Shown: positions 53,418 through 61,188, counted from the stretch's first letter. The stretch is 64,000 nt of DNA from Falcatimonas sp. MSJ-15 (GCF_018918265.1 NZ_JAHLQC010000008.1:124001-188000); one strand, 5' to 3'. Translations and numbers: made by a program. The notes: generated by a model not told the origin, from the sequence alone.

Positions 53418-53732
53418 TTATCTATTAACTGTCTCATCTATAAATTGCTTAAGTGCTGCTTTTGGGACAAAGCCAACATTCTGACTTACAGGTTGTCCAT
53501 CTTTTAGAATTACTAATGCCGGAATATTAACTATTCCAAATTGTACAGCAAGACTATGATTCTCATCAACATCAATACCATAGAATTCAACATTATCATA
53601 TTCTCCTGATACTTCTTCAAGAACAGGTGCAAGCATCTTACATGGGTTACACCATGTTGCTGAAAAATCAAGTACTGCATATTTATTTTTTACTGCTTCT
53701 TCCAAATTATTATTTACTATTTTCTTTACCAT
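53418..53732 (-). CDS. trxA: Thioredoxin with a WCNPC active site
   Basis: A 104-residue thioredoxin: LDFSATWCNPCKMLAPVLEE, with Cys28 and Cys31, VEFYGIDVDENHSLAVQFGI, the cis-Pro in VNIPALVILKDG, and the C-terminal helix. The active site is CNPC instead of the usual CGPC; the Gly-to-Asn change should alter the redox potential. The ATG at 53730-53732 follows AAGGA. It is downstream of trxB, so the pair forms a thioredoxin system. Confidence 0.92.
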   Translation of the reverse strand: MVKKIVNNNLEEAVKNKYAVLDFSATWCNPCKMLAPVLEEVSGEYDNVEFYGIDVDENHSLAVQFGIVNIPALVILKDGQPVSQNVGFVPKAALKQFIDETVNR

Positions 53733-53754
53733 ATTAATACATCCTTTCTTATTT

Positions 53755-53780
53755 TGCAAGGTAATCACTATCGCCTTGCA
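53755..53780 (-). promoter_or_regulatory. Small hairpin in the trxB-trxA gap
   Basis: TGCAAGG/CCTTGCA with a 12-nt loop, located about 25 bp upstream of the trxA start. There is no U-tract; it may affect processing between the two genes. Confidence 0.4.
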
Positions 53781-53843
53781 TTAATCTGTTATCGTTTATT
53801 GTACTTTTTACTGCATATTGTTTTTGACAAATTAGTATATGCA

Positions 53844-54728
53844 TTACATATGTGCAAGATATGCAACTGCTGATAATGCTGCAACATTACCTTGTCCGGC
53901 TGACTTTACATACTGATAGGGTCTTCCGGCTATATCACCACAGGCAAAACAGCCCTCTATTGATGTCTCCATATTAAGATTAACTTCTATATGAGTGCCA
54001 TCTGTCCTTAGTCCCGGTACAAGTTTATCAGGTGCTATGCTATCTCTTAATATGAAGATACCATCAACACTATATTCTCCATTATCAGTAACTATTATTC
54101 TGTTTGTTTTCTCTCCTCTTAATGATCTCGGAATTTCTGTTATAATCTTAATATTTTTGGCACTTTCTATATTCATAAGTTCGTCTTGTTCATTCTTATA
54201 TATTCTAAAATAGAGAACTTCTTTTGCAATCTCTGCGAGATATTTTACTTCTTCGAATGTCTCTGCATTGTATCCAATTACTGCAACTCTTTTATCCCGA
54301 TAAAATGTTCCGTCACATGTTGCACAATAACTTACACCTCTTCCAAGCCATTCATTTTCACCCGGAAGTTCTCTTGAATTAACTACTCCCGTTGCAAGAA
54401 TCACTGTCTTTGCTTCATACATATCGCTTCCGGATTGTAATGCAAAATAATCACCCATTGAGTATACGGTTGTTATCTTTTTGTCTGTAACTTCAATATC
54501 AAGCATCTTAAGATGCTCATATAGTTTTTCGTAAAAAGCTTCACCAGTTACTTCTAAAAGTCCGGGATAATTAAGAATTTTATGGGCTTTTTTTACTTTT
54601 TCACTTACTTTTGATGTTCCAAAAAGTATTATGTTCTTATTACGAACTTTAGCTGTTATGGCAGCAGATATTCCAGCCGGCCCTGTTCCGATTATTGCTA
54701 TGTCGTACCTTATATTGTCATTTGCCAT
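53844..54728 (-). CDS. trxB: Thioredoxin reductase-like flavoprotein without an NADPH site
   Basis: A 294-residue FAD protein of the thioredoxin reductase family. FAD-binding GTGPAGISAAITA is near residue 14, the redox pair Cys135/Cys138 is in VSYCATCDGTFYRD, and the C-terminal FAD motif is CFACGDIAGRPYQYVKSAGQ. In the second nucleotide domain the usual GxGxxA and HRRxxxR NADPH motifs are replaced (VAVIGYNAETFEEV and YFRIYKNE). This loss is the hallmark described for ferredoxin-dependent flavin thioredoxin reductases of clostridia. It is upstream of trxA. The ATG at 54726-54728 has AGGTG 5 nt before it; a 9-bp repeat lies in its leader. Confidence 0.85.
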   Translation of the reverse strand: MANDNIRYDIAIIGTGPAGISAAITAKVRNKNIILFGTSKVSEKVKKAHKILNYPGLLEVTGEAFYEKLYEHLKMLDIEVTDKKITTVYSMGDYFALQSGSDMYEAKTVILATGVVNSRELPGENEWLGRGVSYCATCDGTFYRDKRVAVIGYNAETFEEVKYLAEIAKEVLYFRIYKNEQDELMNIESAKNIKIITEIPRSLRGEKTNRIIVTDNGEYSVDGIFILRDSIAPDKLVPGLRTDGTHIEVNLNMETSIEGCFACGDIAGRPYQYVKSAGQGNVAALSAVAYLAHM

Positions 54729-54791
54729 ATTATCACCTGTCACTCTGATATATTTTTTGTATATATATTAGAGCGAACTCTCCTTTCTTTT

Positions 54792-54827
54792 TGTTCTTAC
54801 TGTTCCTATTGTTCTTATTGTTCTTAT
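54792..54827. repeat. 9-bp tandem repeat (four copies) upstream of trxB
   Basis: Four consecutive TGTTCYTAY units (minus strand ATAAGAACA) at 54792-54827. They lie between a TTGACT box and the trxB start, and copy-number change could alter promoter or leader spacing. Confidence 0.85.
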
Positions 54828-54896
54828 TATTAAAAATAATCACTAATCTGATTTGAAGTCAATATAAAAAGTTACGATAGATATTACATGTTATTA

Positions 54897-55058
54897 CTAA
54901 AGATATTTCTCAAGCTGACTATCGATATCTTTCATATCGTGCGTTGGCTCAAATCTGGCAACCACATTACCATTCCTGTCTGTAAGAAATTCTTCATAAT
55001 CTCTTAATGAGATATCATTGCCATCTGCTCCTATTACCGAATAATCATATATTGACAT
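54897..55058 (-). pseudogene. Glutathione peroxidase with a large in-frame internal deletion
   Basis: A 53-codon frame whose first 20 residues (MSIYDYSVIGADGNDISLRD) match the start of a glutathione peroxidase and whose last 30 (EEFLTDRNGNVVARFEPTHD, MKDIDSQLEKYL) match its end. The roughly 100 residues between, with the catalytic Cys, Gln and Trp, are missing. The join is in frame and has no stop codon. AAGGAGG and a full promoter-operator remain, so it is probably transcribed and translated but cannot act as a peroxidase. It is either decaying or a new small protein. Confidence 0.8.
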
Positions 55059-55084
55059 AATGTAACCTCCTTGCATACCATTTA

Positions 55085-55141
55085 ATTGTGTACAATCTTC
55101 GTTTATAATTAGATTGTACACAATCTTTTTCTGTTTGTCAA
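55085..55141 (-). promoter_or_regulatory. Promoter with OhrR-like inverted repeats
   Basis: Minus strand: -35 TTGACA (55136-55141), 17 bp, -10 TACAAT (55113-55118). A perfect 13-bp inverted repeat, ATTGTGTACAATC (55085-55097) and GATTGTACACAAT (55112-55124), covers the -10 box and the start site. Each arm is itself nearly palindromic and resembles MarR/OhrR operators (TTGTRTACAA). The nearby OhrR is the likely regulator. Confidence 0.75.
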
Positions 55142-55202
55142 TATACTTTTTTTTAATTTACAAAATATTTTTTTACTATTCCTTTTTTTACTATTTTTAC
55201 CA

Positions 55203-55979
55203 TCAGCCAAGTGCCACATCAAGAACCATCATAAGTGCAAATCCAAGAGCTGTTCCTATTGTTCCTATATTACTATGTTTGCCACTTTGAGCTTCTGGAA
55301 TAAGTTCTTCAACAACTACATATATCATTGCACCTGCTGCAAATGAGAGCAGATATGGCAGCAGTAATCTGACCTGTGCTGCTACTAATATCGTGATAAA
55401 ACCTCCTATTGGTTCTACTATTCCAGACAACATCCCATATATAAAAGATTTCCATCTTGATACACCCTCACCTCTAAGTGGCATTGATATTATCGCTCCT
55501 TCCGGAAAGTTCTGAATTGCTATCCCTATTGATAATGCCATTGCACCTGCCACAGTTATTCCTGTATCTCCCATTGCTGCTCCTGCGTATGCAACTCCAA
55601 CAGCCATCCCTTCTGGTATATTGTGTAATGTAACAGCGAACATAAGCATAGCTGTCTTCGAAAGATTCGTCTTAACGCCTTCGGGATTATCACTTTCAAG
55701 ATGCAGATGTGGTACAAATGTATCAAGTGCCAACAAAAATAGTATTCCAAACAAAAATCCTGTAAGTGCCGGTACAAAACTTATTATATTCTGTGCTTTT
55801 GCCATATCTATTGATGGAATCAAAAGTGACCATACAGAAGCTGCTATCATAACTCCTGCTGCAAATCCAAGAAGAAGTTTTTCAACAAGTGGACTTATCT
55901 TATCTTTCATAAAAAATACCATTGCAGCTCCAAGTGTAGTTCCTGCAAATGGAATAAATAATGTAACAAATTCGGACAT
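55203..55979 (-). CDS. ZIP family metal ion transporter
   Basis: A 258-residue polytopic protein, probably importing Zn2+ or other divalent ions. Eight membrane segments are visible. The ZIP metal-site helices are TLHNIPEGMAVGVAYAGAAM and IAIQNFPEGAIISMPLRGEG, with the paired HNIPEG/QNFPEG motifs. A short His-containing loop (DTFVPHLHLESDNPEG) lies between helices III and IV. Size and motifs fit the GufA/ZupT-like group. An 81-bp hairpin lies upstream of the start. Confidence 0.92.
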   Translation of the reverse strand: MSEFVTLFIPFAGTTLGAAMVFFMKDKISPLVEKLLLGFAAGVMIAASVWSLLIPSIDMAKAQNIISFVPALTGFLFGILFLLALDTFVPHLHLESDNPEGVKTNLSKTAMLMFAVTLHNIPEGMAVGVAYAGAAMGDTGITVAGAMALSIGIAIQNFPEGAIISMPLRGEGVSRWKSFIYGMLSGIVEPIGGFITILVAAQVRLLLPYLLSFAAGAMIYVVVEELIPEAQSGKHSNIGTIGTALGFALMMVLDVALG

Positions 55980-56013
55980 ATATATTCACCATACCTTTCC
56001 TAAATCTAGTTTT

Positions 56014-56094
56014 AATGATGTCTGGGTCAAAAGTTCTTTCACCCACCTATGAGTAAGCTCACGTGGAGTTAGAGCTTTTGACCCTGGCATCATT
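56014..56094. repeat. 81-bp palindromic element upstream of the ZIP gene
   Basis: Arms of 24 bp (56014-56037 and 56071-56094, 21 of 24 paired) enclose inner pairs CCAC/GTGG and TGAG/CTCA. Two of the three mismatches are U-G in plus-strand RNA and C-A in minus-strand RNA, so the structure is better in the plus direction, where TTTTATTA follows. A TATAAT (56097-56102, minus) would start the ZIP mRNA at its edge. It looks like a miniature mobile or REP-like element or a terminator. Confidence 0.7.
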
Positions 56095-56395
56095 TTATTA
56101 TAAGTAAGCTAACTACTAACCTTTTTATATCATATTAGCACTAACATAATTATGTAATTAATATATGCTATTCTTTGGTATATGCTACAGCATATAATTG
56201 GCGTATATAACACAAGATTACATTCATCAACGCTTGCTTACTTTTGTTAGTTGCGACTAACTTCAAGTACATAATATATCATATCATCATTTTTTTCAAT
56301 ACTTTTATTGTGAATATATTAATTTGCTGCTTTATTTTGGATATATGTATTTATACTTCTATCTCATAATATTTCTTAGATATATTAAAGATATA

Positions 56396-56504
56396 AAAAC
56401 TGCGTATCAATTATTGAACCATCTCTCTTCTGACTACTTCCACAGGCAAGCCTATGGGGTTTCGCCACAAATTTATAATAGTCACATTACTGATACGCAG
56501 TTTT
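56396..56504 (-). ncRNA. Candidate structured RNA or compound terminator
   Basis: Three nested stems in minus-strand RNA: a 14-bp closing stem (56396-56409 with 56491-56504), UGACUA/UAGUCA (56431-56436 with 56479-56484), and a CCAUAGG-CUUG-CCUGUGG hairpin (56440-56457). The inner hairpin has a G-U pair that would be A-C on the plus strand, which points to minus transcription. A U5 tract follows the closing stem. It lies 40 bp after the DUF2798 stop, so it is either a large terminator or a separate small RNA. I do not recognise the family. Confidence 0.55.
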
Positions 56505-56543
56505 ATAAATTATAGATTATACTTTTTTACTTAATAATTGCAA

Positions 56544-57011
56544 TTAATGTTTCTCTGCCTTTTTTGCTAAAAGTCCAAATAGGTTACGCACTGCAGGTCC
56601 TGCAAAAAATATCTGAAAACAAAGTGCCATAGGAAAATTCTGTGTCCACTTCATTAACCATAATGCAACTATCTCTTTACCTGGATGCATAAAGAGGATT
56701 GTAGCAATAAGGCTCATAACAGGACACATAAGACATACTATCATTGATGATATTGCAAGAAGAATAAATATTGGCTTATCATCAGGTGATACTAATCTAA
56801 AAGCTAACTTCTTAGATAACTTCTCAACAACAAAGTATTCAAGAATACATGCTATCGGCCACATAATTGGGATCTCATGGAATGCTATAAGAAATACTTC
56901 GTTAGACATAATTCCCTTATCAAGTGCAACATTATAGCAAACCATTGCATATACCATGACAAAAGCCATGACTAATGTAAAAATAATATTTTGTAATTTT
57001 GTTTTTGGCAT
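56544..57011 (-). CDS. DUF2798 membrane protein
   Basis: A 155-residue protein with four membrane helices, made of two DUF2798-like halves: IIFTLVMAFVMVYAMVCYNV with IMWPIACILEYFVVEKLSKK, and AISSMIVCLMCPVMSLIATI with WTQNFPMALCFQIFFAGPAV. The family is of unknown function. GGAGGG precedes the ATG. Two palindromes 40-85 bp upstream suggest repressor control, as is often seen for small efflux-like membrane proteins. Confidence 0.8.
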   Translation of the reverse strand: MPKTKLQNIIFTLVMAFVMVYAMVCYNVALDKGIMSNEVFLIAFHEIPIMWPIACILEYFVVEKLSKKLAFRLVSPDDKPIFILLAISSMIVCLMCPVMSLIATILFMHPGKEIVALWLMKWTQNFPMALCFQIFFAGPAVRNLFGLLAKKAEKH

Positions 57012-57051
57012 AAATCAATGCCCTCCTTTTCCTAAAAATGGGCGCAAAAAG

Positions 57052-57095
57052 ACACATATGTGTTGTTCGTTATCATGTGAGCTACACACATGTGT
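57052..57095 (-). promoter_or_regulatory. Paired palindromic operators upstream of the DUF2798 gene
   Basis: ACACATATGTGT (57052-57063) and ACACATGTGT (57086-57095) are both perfect palindromes, with centres 33 bp apart. They also form a larger inverted repeat (GACACAT/ATGTGTC). This fits a TetR- or MarR-type dimer pair bound on one DNA face. No regulator gene is adjacent. Confidence 0.55.
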
Positions 57096-57272
57096 CGTTT
57101 CCAATTTATTACCAATGAACTTATGCGATTTGTAAAATAACTTACGTAGTATATCATAACATTGTTACGTTTTCAACTATTTTTTGATTAGTCAAACAAT
57201 TGATTTTTAACCATCATTTTTAACTGGCTATATGTTAATCTAAAACTATGATTATATTCTTGCTTGAAATAC

Positions 57273-57326
57273 TTTGTGAACTAGCCATCACCTAAAGGTA
57301 GTGGGGGGTACACTCTAGCTTATAAA
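57273..57326. repeat. 54-bp repeat, copy B (IS200/IS605-end-like hairpin)
   Basis: The second copy of the repeat at 8556-8609, the same length, with differences at five positions only (CC/AG and TTT/GGG on the plus strand). Like copy A, it lies immediately after a minus-strand gene (the CarD-like gene, stop at 57342), in the same orientation. Confidence 0.7.
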
Positions 57327-57341
57327 TCAGACTTTAGACCC

Positions 57342-57845
57342 TTAATATACATTAGCCATCTGATTAATAATATATCCAGGTACTTCTTCTTCTTCAATTG
57401 ATAATACATAAGAAAATTCTTCATGAACTTTTTTCTCTGCATCATTCATAATTCTCTCATCAACAACTGGCATCTTCTTACCATTAGTCATAATCTTCTC
57501 TTTTCTTCTGTGTAAAATTGCAATCATAGCAATTATTCTACTGATATTATCACTATGAAGAATCTCATTGAAAGACGCTTTTCTAAGATTATTATTATCA
57601 ATCCATTCAATATCTTCGTTCTTTGAATCAATTATAACCTGATTAATCTCTTTTTCTGACAATACACTTCTTATCGGACTCTTTTTGGCATCCACAGGAA
57701 CATAGATAACAGATCTTCCATTATGATTAACCGGATGCATTACATAATATAATCTCTCATCTCCTGTGAAATTCTCATTGCGTATATCGTCTATCTGACA
57801 TATACCTGCAGAAGTGTGAAATACAACATTGTTCTTTTCAAACAT
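57342..57845 (-). CDS. CarD-family transcription regulator
   Basis: A 167-residue protein with an N-terminal CarD/CdnL/TRCF RNA-polymerase-interaction domain: NNVVFHTSAGICQIDDIRNE, then ERLYYVMHPVNHNGRSVIYV and PVDAKKSPIRSVLSEKEI. The rest is helical (INQVIIDSKNEDIEWIDNNN and SDNISRIIAMIAILHRRKEK), typical of CarD. Such proteins bind the RNA polymerase beta lobe and stabilise or destabilise the open complex at rRNA and stress promoters. The ATG at 57843-57845 has GGAGG 7 nt upstream. It is not in an obvious operon. Confidence 0.87.
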   Translation of the reverse strand: MFEKNNVVFHTSAGICQIDDIRNENFTGDERLYYVMHPVNHNGRSVIYVPVDAKKSPIRSVLSEKEINQVIIDSKNEDIEWIDNNNLRKASFNEILHSDNISRIIAMIAILHRRKEKIMTNGKKMPVVDERIMNDAEKKVHEEFSYVLSIEEEEVPGYIINQMANVY

Positions 57846-58168
57846 ATCTTTTCCTCCATTTTTAATTAAGTGCAAATAAGTGAATTCTTACCGTTCAACA
57901 ATCATGTTCACTATATTATACATACCATTGTATCTGATTAATATATAATATATATTAACACTTTTTTTATAAAAATGTAAGTAAAATTTTCGGATAATTT
58001 TCATTAACTGCTTAGTAATAATTATGAATAACAAGGAAAATCCTTATAAAAAATGATTTTTTTACAATCACCTTTTCATCTGTATATAATTTTGACGGTA
58101 AATTAGTACTTTCGTCACAGTAAATATTGTTAAACATTAATATTTTTACAAACCATATTAAAATCTAA
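57846..58168. other. AT-rich intergenic stretch
   Basis: It contains the promoter region of the CarD-like gene, with a TATAAT at 57915-57920 on the minus strand but a poor -35. Otherwise I see no gene or RNA motif. Confidence 0.45.
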
Positions 58169-58319
58169 AAATATTATCATACACTAATACTCTGGATTAC
58201 AGAACATAAAATATCATCGTTCACCAATATCTCACATTCCAAATATAAGAATGTTATCATCTACTTACATTCTAATTACAGAATATAAAATATCATTATC
58301 CACCAATATTCTAAAATAG
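58169..58319. repeat. Four imperfect copies of a roughly 39-bp repeat
   Basis: Units start at about 58169, 58209, 58249 and 58288. Each opens with AATATYATC or a near match, followed by CACYAATAYTCT. Units 1 and 3 also share ATTACAGAAYATA. The last copy overlaps the stop codon of the AEC transporter gene (58311-58313). Confidence 0.7.
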
Positions 58320-59237
58320 CGAACTAAGTATGAATGCATATACTGGTAATGTTATTATACTAAGCAAGGTTGTGAATACAACTGAACCTGCAGCAAGTTC
58401 TTCATTGTTATTATACTTAATTGCAAACATTGTTGTTATCGCTGCTGTTGGACACGCTTCTAGAATAAGCGTAATCATCGCAACTTCACCTGATGCGTTA
58501 ATAAGTTTCATAACGAGAAGTCCTACGATTGGTATCAAAAACATTCTCACAGTAATAACAAAGAATAATTTCTTATTCTTAACAAGTTGTTTTAGGTTAC
58601 TTCCTGCGATTGTAATACCTGTAATAACCATTGATATTGGTGTATTCATATCTCCTACCATTGCAATTGGTGTCTTTATAAACTCCGGAACTGGTATTCT
58701 TCCAATGAATATCGCTAATCCAACGAATACTGATAATACCGCCGGACTTGTAAATATTGTCTTCGCTACTTCTTTTGGTGATTGACTTCCTGCTACATAA
58801 CCAAGTCCAACTGTCCATATAAGAATATTAAACAATGTCAAAAATGCTGTTGCATATAATAAACCTTCTGTACCAAACAGTGCTTTTATAAGTGGAAATC
58901 CCATATATCCTGCATTAGAAAAAGAACATGCCATTCGTATGATTCCTCTTACATCCTTGGCTGTTCTAACTGTCACAAGCAACGATATACCTATTCCAAC
59001 TGCTAACAAAACTGCTGAATACTCAAAAGCTTTTATGAGATTAGTGAGTTTCTCATAATCGAATGTAGCTGTATATGAGTCTATAATCATAGCAGGAATT
59101 ACAAGATATATAAGCAGATTGGATAATATGCCTTTTCCTTCTTCTTTTATTACATTAGTCTTGTATAATACAGCTCCACATAATATAAGGATAAAAAGTT
59201 CTATAACCTGTGTCGCTGTGATTATTGCTAAATCCAT
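58311..59237 (-). CDS. AEC (auxin efflux carrier) family transporter
   Basis: A 308-residue secondary transporter with ten membrane segments. It starts MDLAIITATQVIELFILILC and has NLLIYLVIPAMIIDSYT, the SFSNAGYMGFPLIKALFG loop, and VMITGITIAGSNLKQLVKNK as the second-half repeat. Bacterial members export or import malate, malonate or other organic acids, but the substrate is unknown here. I start at the ATG at 59235-59237, 7 nt after GGAGG; the open frame extends much further upstream without support. The 3' end runs into a tandem repeat. Confidence 0.88.
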   Translation of the reverse strand: MDLAIITATQVIELFILILCGAVLYKTNVIKEEGKGILSNLLIYLVIPAMIIDSYTATFDYEKLTNLIKAFEYSAVLLAVGIGISLLVTVRTAKDVRGIIRMACSFSNAGYMGFPLIKALFGTEGLLYATAFLTLFNILIWTVGLGYVAGSQSPKEVAKTIFTSPAVLSVFVGLAIFIGRIPVPEFIKTPIAMVGDMNTPISMVITGITIAGSNLKQLVKNKKLFFVITVRMFLIPIVGLLVMKLINASGEVAMITLILEACPTAAITTMFAIKYNNNEELAAGSVVFTTLLSIITLPVYAFILSSLF

Positions 59238-59375
59238 ATTTTTTCCTCCATTTTTTATAATATTCCAATTAACTAATACTACAATTAAATCTATATCATA
59301 TTTTAGATAACTGTAGTAATTGACACGTTTTTCAGAATAGCACTCAGCTATATCTTTGTCAATAATCATATAAAA

Positions 59376-59482
59376 ACACCCTTCTCATTACAGCTTAATA
59401 CTGATAATTGTTATCATTAAATCTCATCTTCTATAATCTAAGATTCAAAACAATTAAGATATCACTGTAATAAGAAGAGTGT
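59376..59482 (-). terminator. Terminator of the GH43 gene with 18-bp arms
   Basis: Minus-strand arms ACACTCTTCTTATTACAG and CTGTAATGAGAAGGGTGT pair with two G-U pairs that would be C-A on the plus strand. The loop is 71 nt. TTTTTATATG follows. It begins 10 bp after the GH43 stop. Confidence 0.75.
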
Positions 59483-59491
59483 CTTATGTTA

Positions 59492-61072
59492 TTATAAATC
59501 TAAATATTCAAAATAATCAAAATCTGCCGGAATTCTACTGCCACATCCACCATTATTAGCATAGATTCCAACCAAAGTTCCGGTATGTCTCTTAGGATCA
59601 TCCGGCACACCTTCATCGCACAGATATATACAATTCTCAAGTATTCCAACTACTTCATAATGTTCACCATCATAGCTATAATAAAACGTTCTCTTAAGAT
59701 TATTAACAACTACTTTAAGATATATAGCCTGTTCCTTAACATCATCTACCTGTGCAATAAGTTCTTCTCCATGATTACGATTAATGACAAGCTGTATCTT
59801 ACGGCCATTTTCATAACAAATTGCACATCTAGCATACGTTACTGTTGAATAATAACAGGTAAGTCCTGCCTGTTCACCATCTTTTGCCGGATAGAATTCA
59901 AGCTTTGTAGATGCTTCATAGCACAATTCCTGTTCACGTCTTAACAGTGTATTCTTCGCTCTAATCTCATCTAATCTTCCATCTCTTGTCCATATTCTCA
60001 TATATCCTGGTCGTTCTGTAAGTGAATAGCTTCCTCTTGCAGGATTTCTTACAAATTCCCAGTTAAGATTAAGCTCTTTATCATCAAAATCATCTCTTGT
60101 CCACTTAGTAACATTCATCTGCTTAAGCTTTGGTGCTCTCTGGGTAATACTTGGACCATTGCCATCATTGATAACAAACCAGCCATCATCTAACCATTTT
60201 ACCGGATCAAGTCCTGACTCTCTTCCAATTGTTGTATAATTACCCTGATTTCTTCTTCCCATAAGATAATATACCCACCAATCACCATTAGTTGTATCAA
60301 TTAGCTTGCCATGACCAGTTCTTTGAATCAATGCATCAGGATCTGTCTGTCTCATTAATGGATTATATGGTGATGCTTCATAAGGTCCAAACAGATTTTT
60401 AGAACGTCCTACATTAATACCATGTCCATATCCTGTTCCACCTTCTGCAAGAATCGCATAGTAGTACTCACCATGTCTTAATATATGTGGACCTTCAGGA
60501 CATCTCTCTCCAGTTCCAGGCCATACTGGTATTGGTTCTCCAAGAACTTTTGTACAGTCATCGCTTAATGGAACTATATTAATCCCCGGACTTATAATCA
60601 TATAATGTCTGCCATCATCATCAACAAAATGTGATGGATCTATACTATCTACTTCAAGCCATGCCGGTTCGCTATATGGTCCTTCCGGTCTATCAGAAGT
60701 AACAACAAGCTGTCTTCGTAATACATCATTACCTCTTGTTCCATCTCCATTAAGTCTAAGTGTTGCCATTATTATAAATCTGCCATTAGAATATGATATA
60801 TCAGGTGCCCATATTCCATGTGAATTGCGAATATCCGAAAGATCAAGATAATCTGGATTAGTAATCGCATGACCTATAAGCTCCCAATGAATCATATCTG
60901 TTGAATGACTGATTGCTATTGCCGGAAAATATTGAAAAGTAGAATTAACCATATAGTAATCACTTCCAACTCTTACAACTGAAGGATCCGGAAAAAATCC
61001 CCTCTGCACAGGATTATTATATGTAATCGCTTCGTCAAATACATTATCACATACTACATTATCATATTTCAT
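59492..61072 (-). CDS. GH43 family glycoside hydrolase (xylosidase/arabinofuranosidase)
   Basis: A 526-residue cytosolic enzyme (no signal peptide). The five-bladed propeller (about 20-310) shows the GH43 catalytic Asp in RGFFPDPSVVRVGSDYYMVN, the pKa-modulating Asp in VDSIDPSHFVDDDGRHYMI, and the acid Glu in GERCPEGPHILRHGEYYYAI. The C-terminal 200 residues form the concanavalin-like beta-sandwich (LEFYPAKDGEQAGLTCYYST) typical of the larger GH43 enzymes. Lack of a signal peptide suggests hydrolysis of imported xylo- or arabino-oligosaccharides. It has its own promoter with an inverted repeat, and a terminator. Confidence 0.92.
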   Translation of the reverse strand: MKYDNVVCDNVFDEAITYNNPVQRGFFPDPSVVRVGSDYYMVNSTFQYFPAIAISHSTDMIHWELIGHAITNPDYLDLSDIRNSHGIWAPDISYSNGRFIIMATLRLNGDGTRGNDVLRRQLVVTSDRPEGPYSEPAWLEVDSIDPSHFVDDDGRHYMIISPGINIVPLSDDCTKVLGEPIPVWPGTGERCPEGPHILRHGEYYYAILAEGGTGYGHGINVGRSKNLFGPYEASPYNPLMRQTDPDALIQRTGHGKLIDTTNGDWWVYYLMGRRNQGNYTTIGRESGLDPVKWLDDGWFVINDGNGPSITQRAPKLKQMNVTKWTRDDFDDKELNLNWEFVRNPARGSYSLTERPGYMRIWTRDGRLDEIRAKNTLLRREQELCYEASTKLEFYPAKDGEQAGLTCYYSTVTYARCAICYENGRKIQLVINRNHGEELIAQVDDVKEQAIYLKVVVNNLKRTFYYSYDGEHYEVVGILENCIYLCDEGVPDDPKRHTGTLVGIYANNGGCGSRIPADFDYFEYLDL

Positions 61073-61188
61073 GCTCTATACCTCTCTATTCTCTTATATT
61101 TTATTATTCTTCATCATATGTAGCCATCACTTAAACTGTTGCTTTATTATTAATTCTACAAAAGCCAGTTACTGCTTATTTAAAAGGA

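Noticed and set aside
59238..59369. 44-codon upstream extension of the AEC transporter
   Set aside because: The extension has no ribosome site and family similarity begins at the ATG with GGAGG at 59237.
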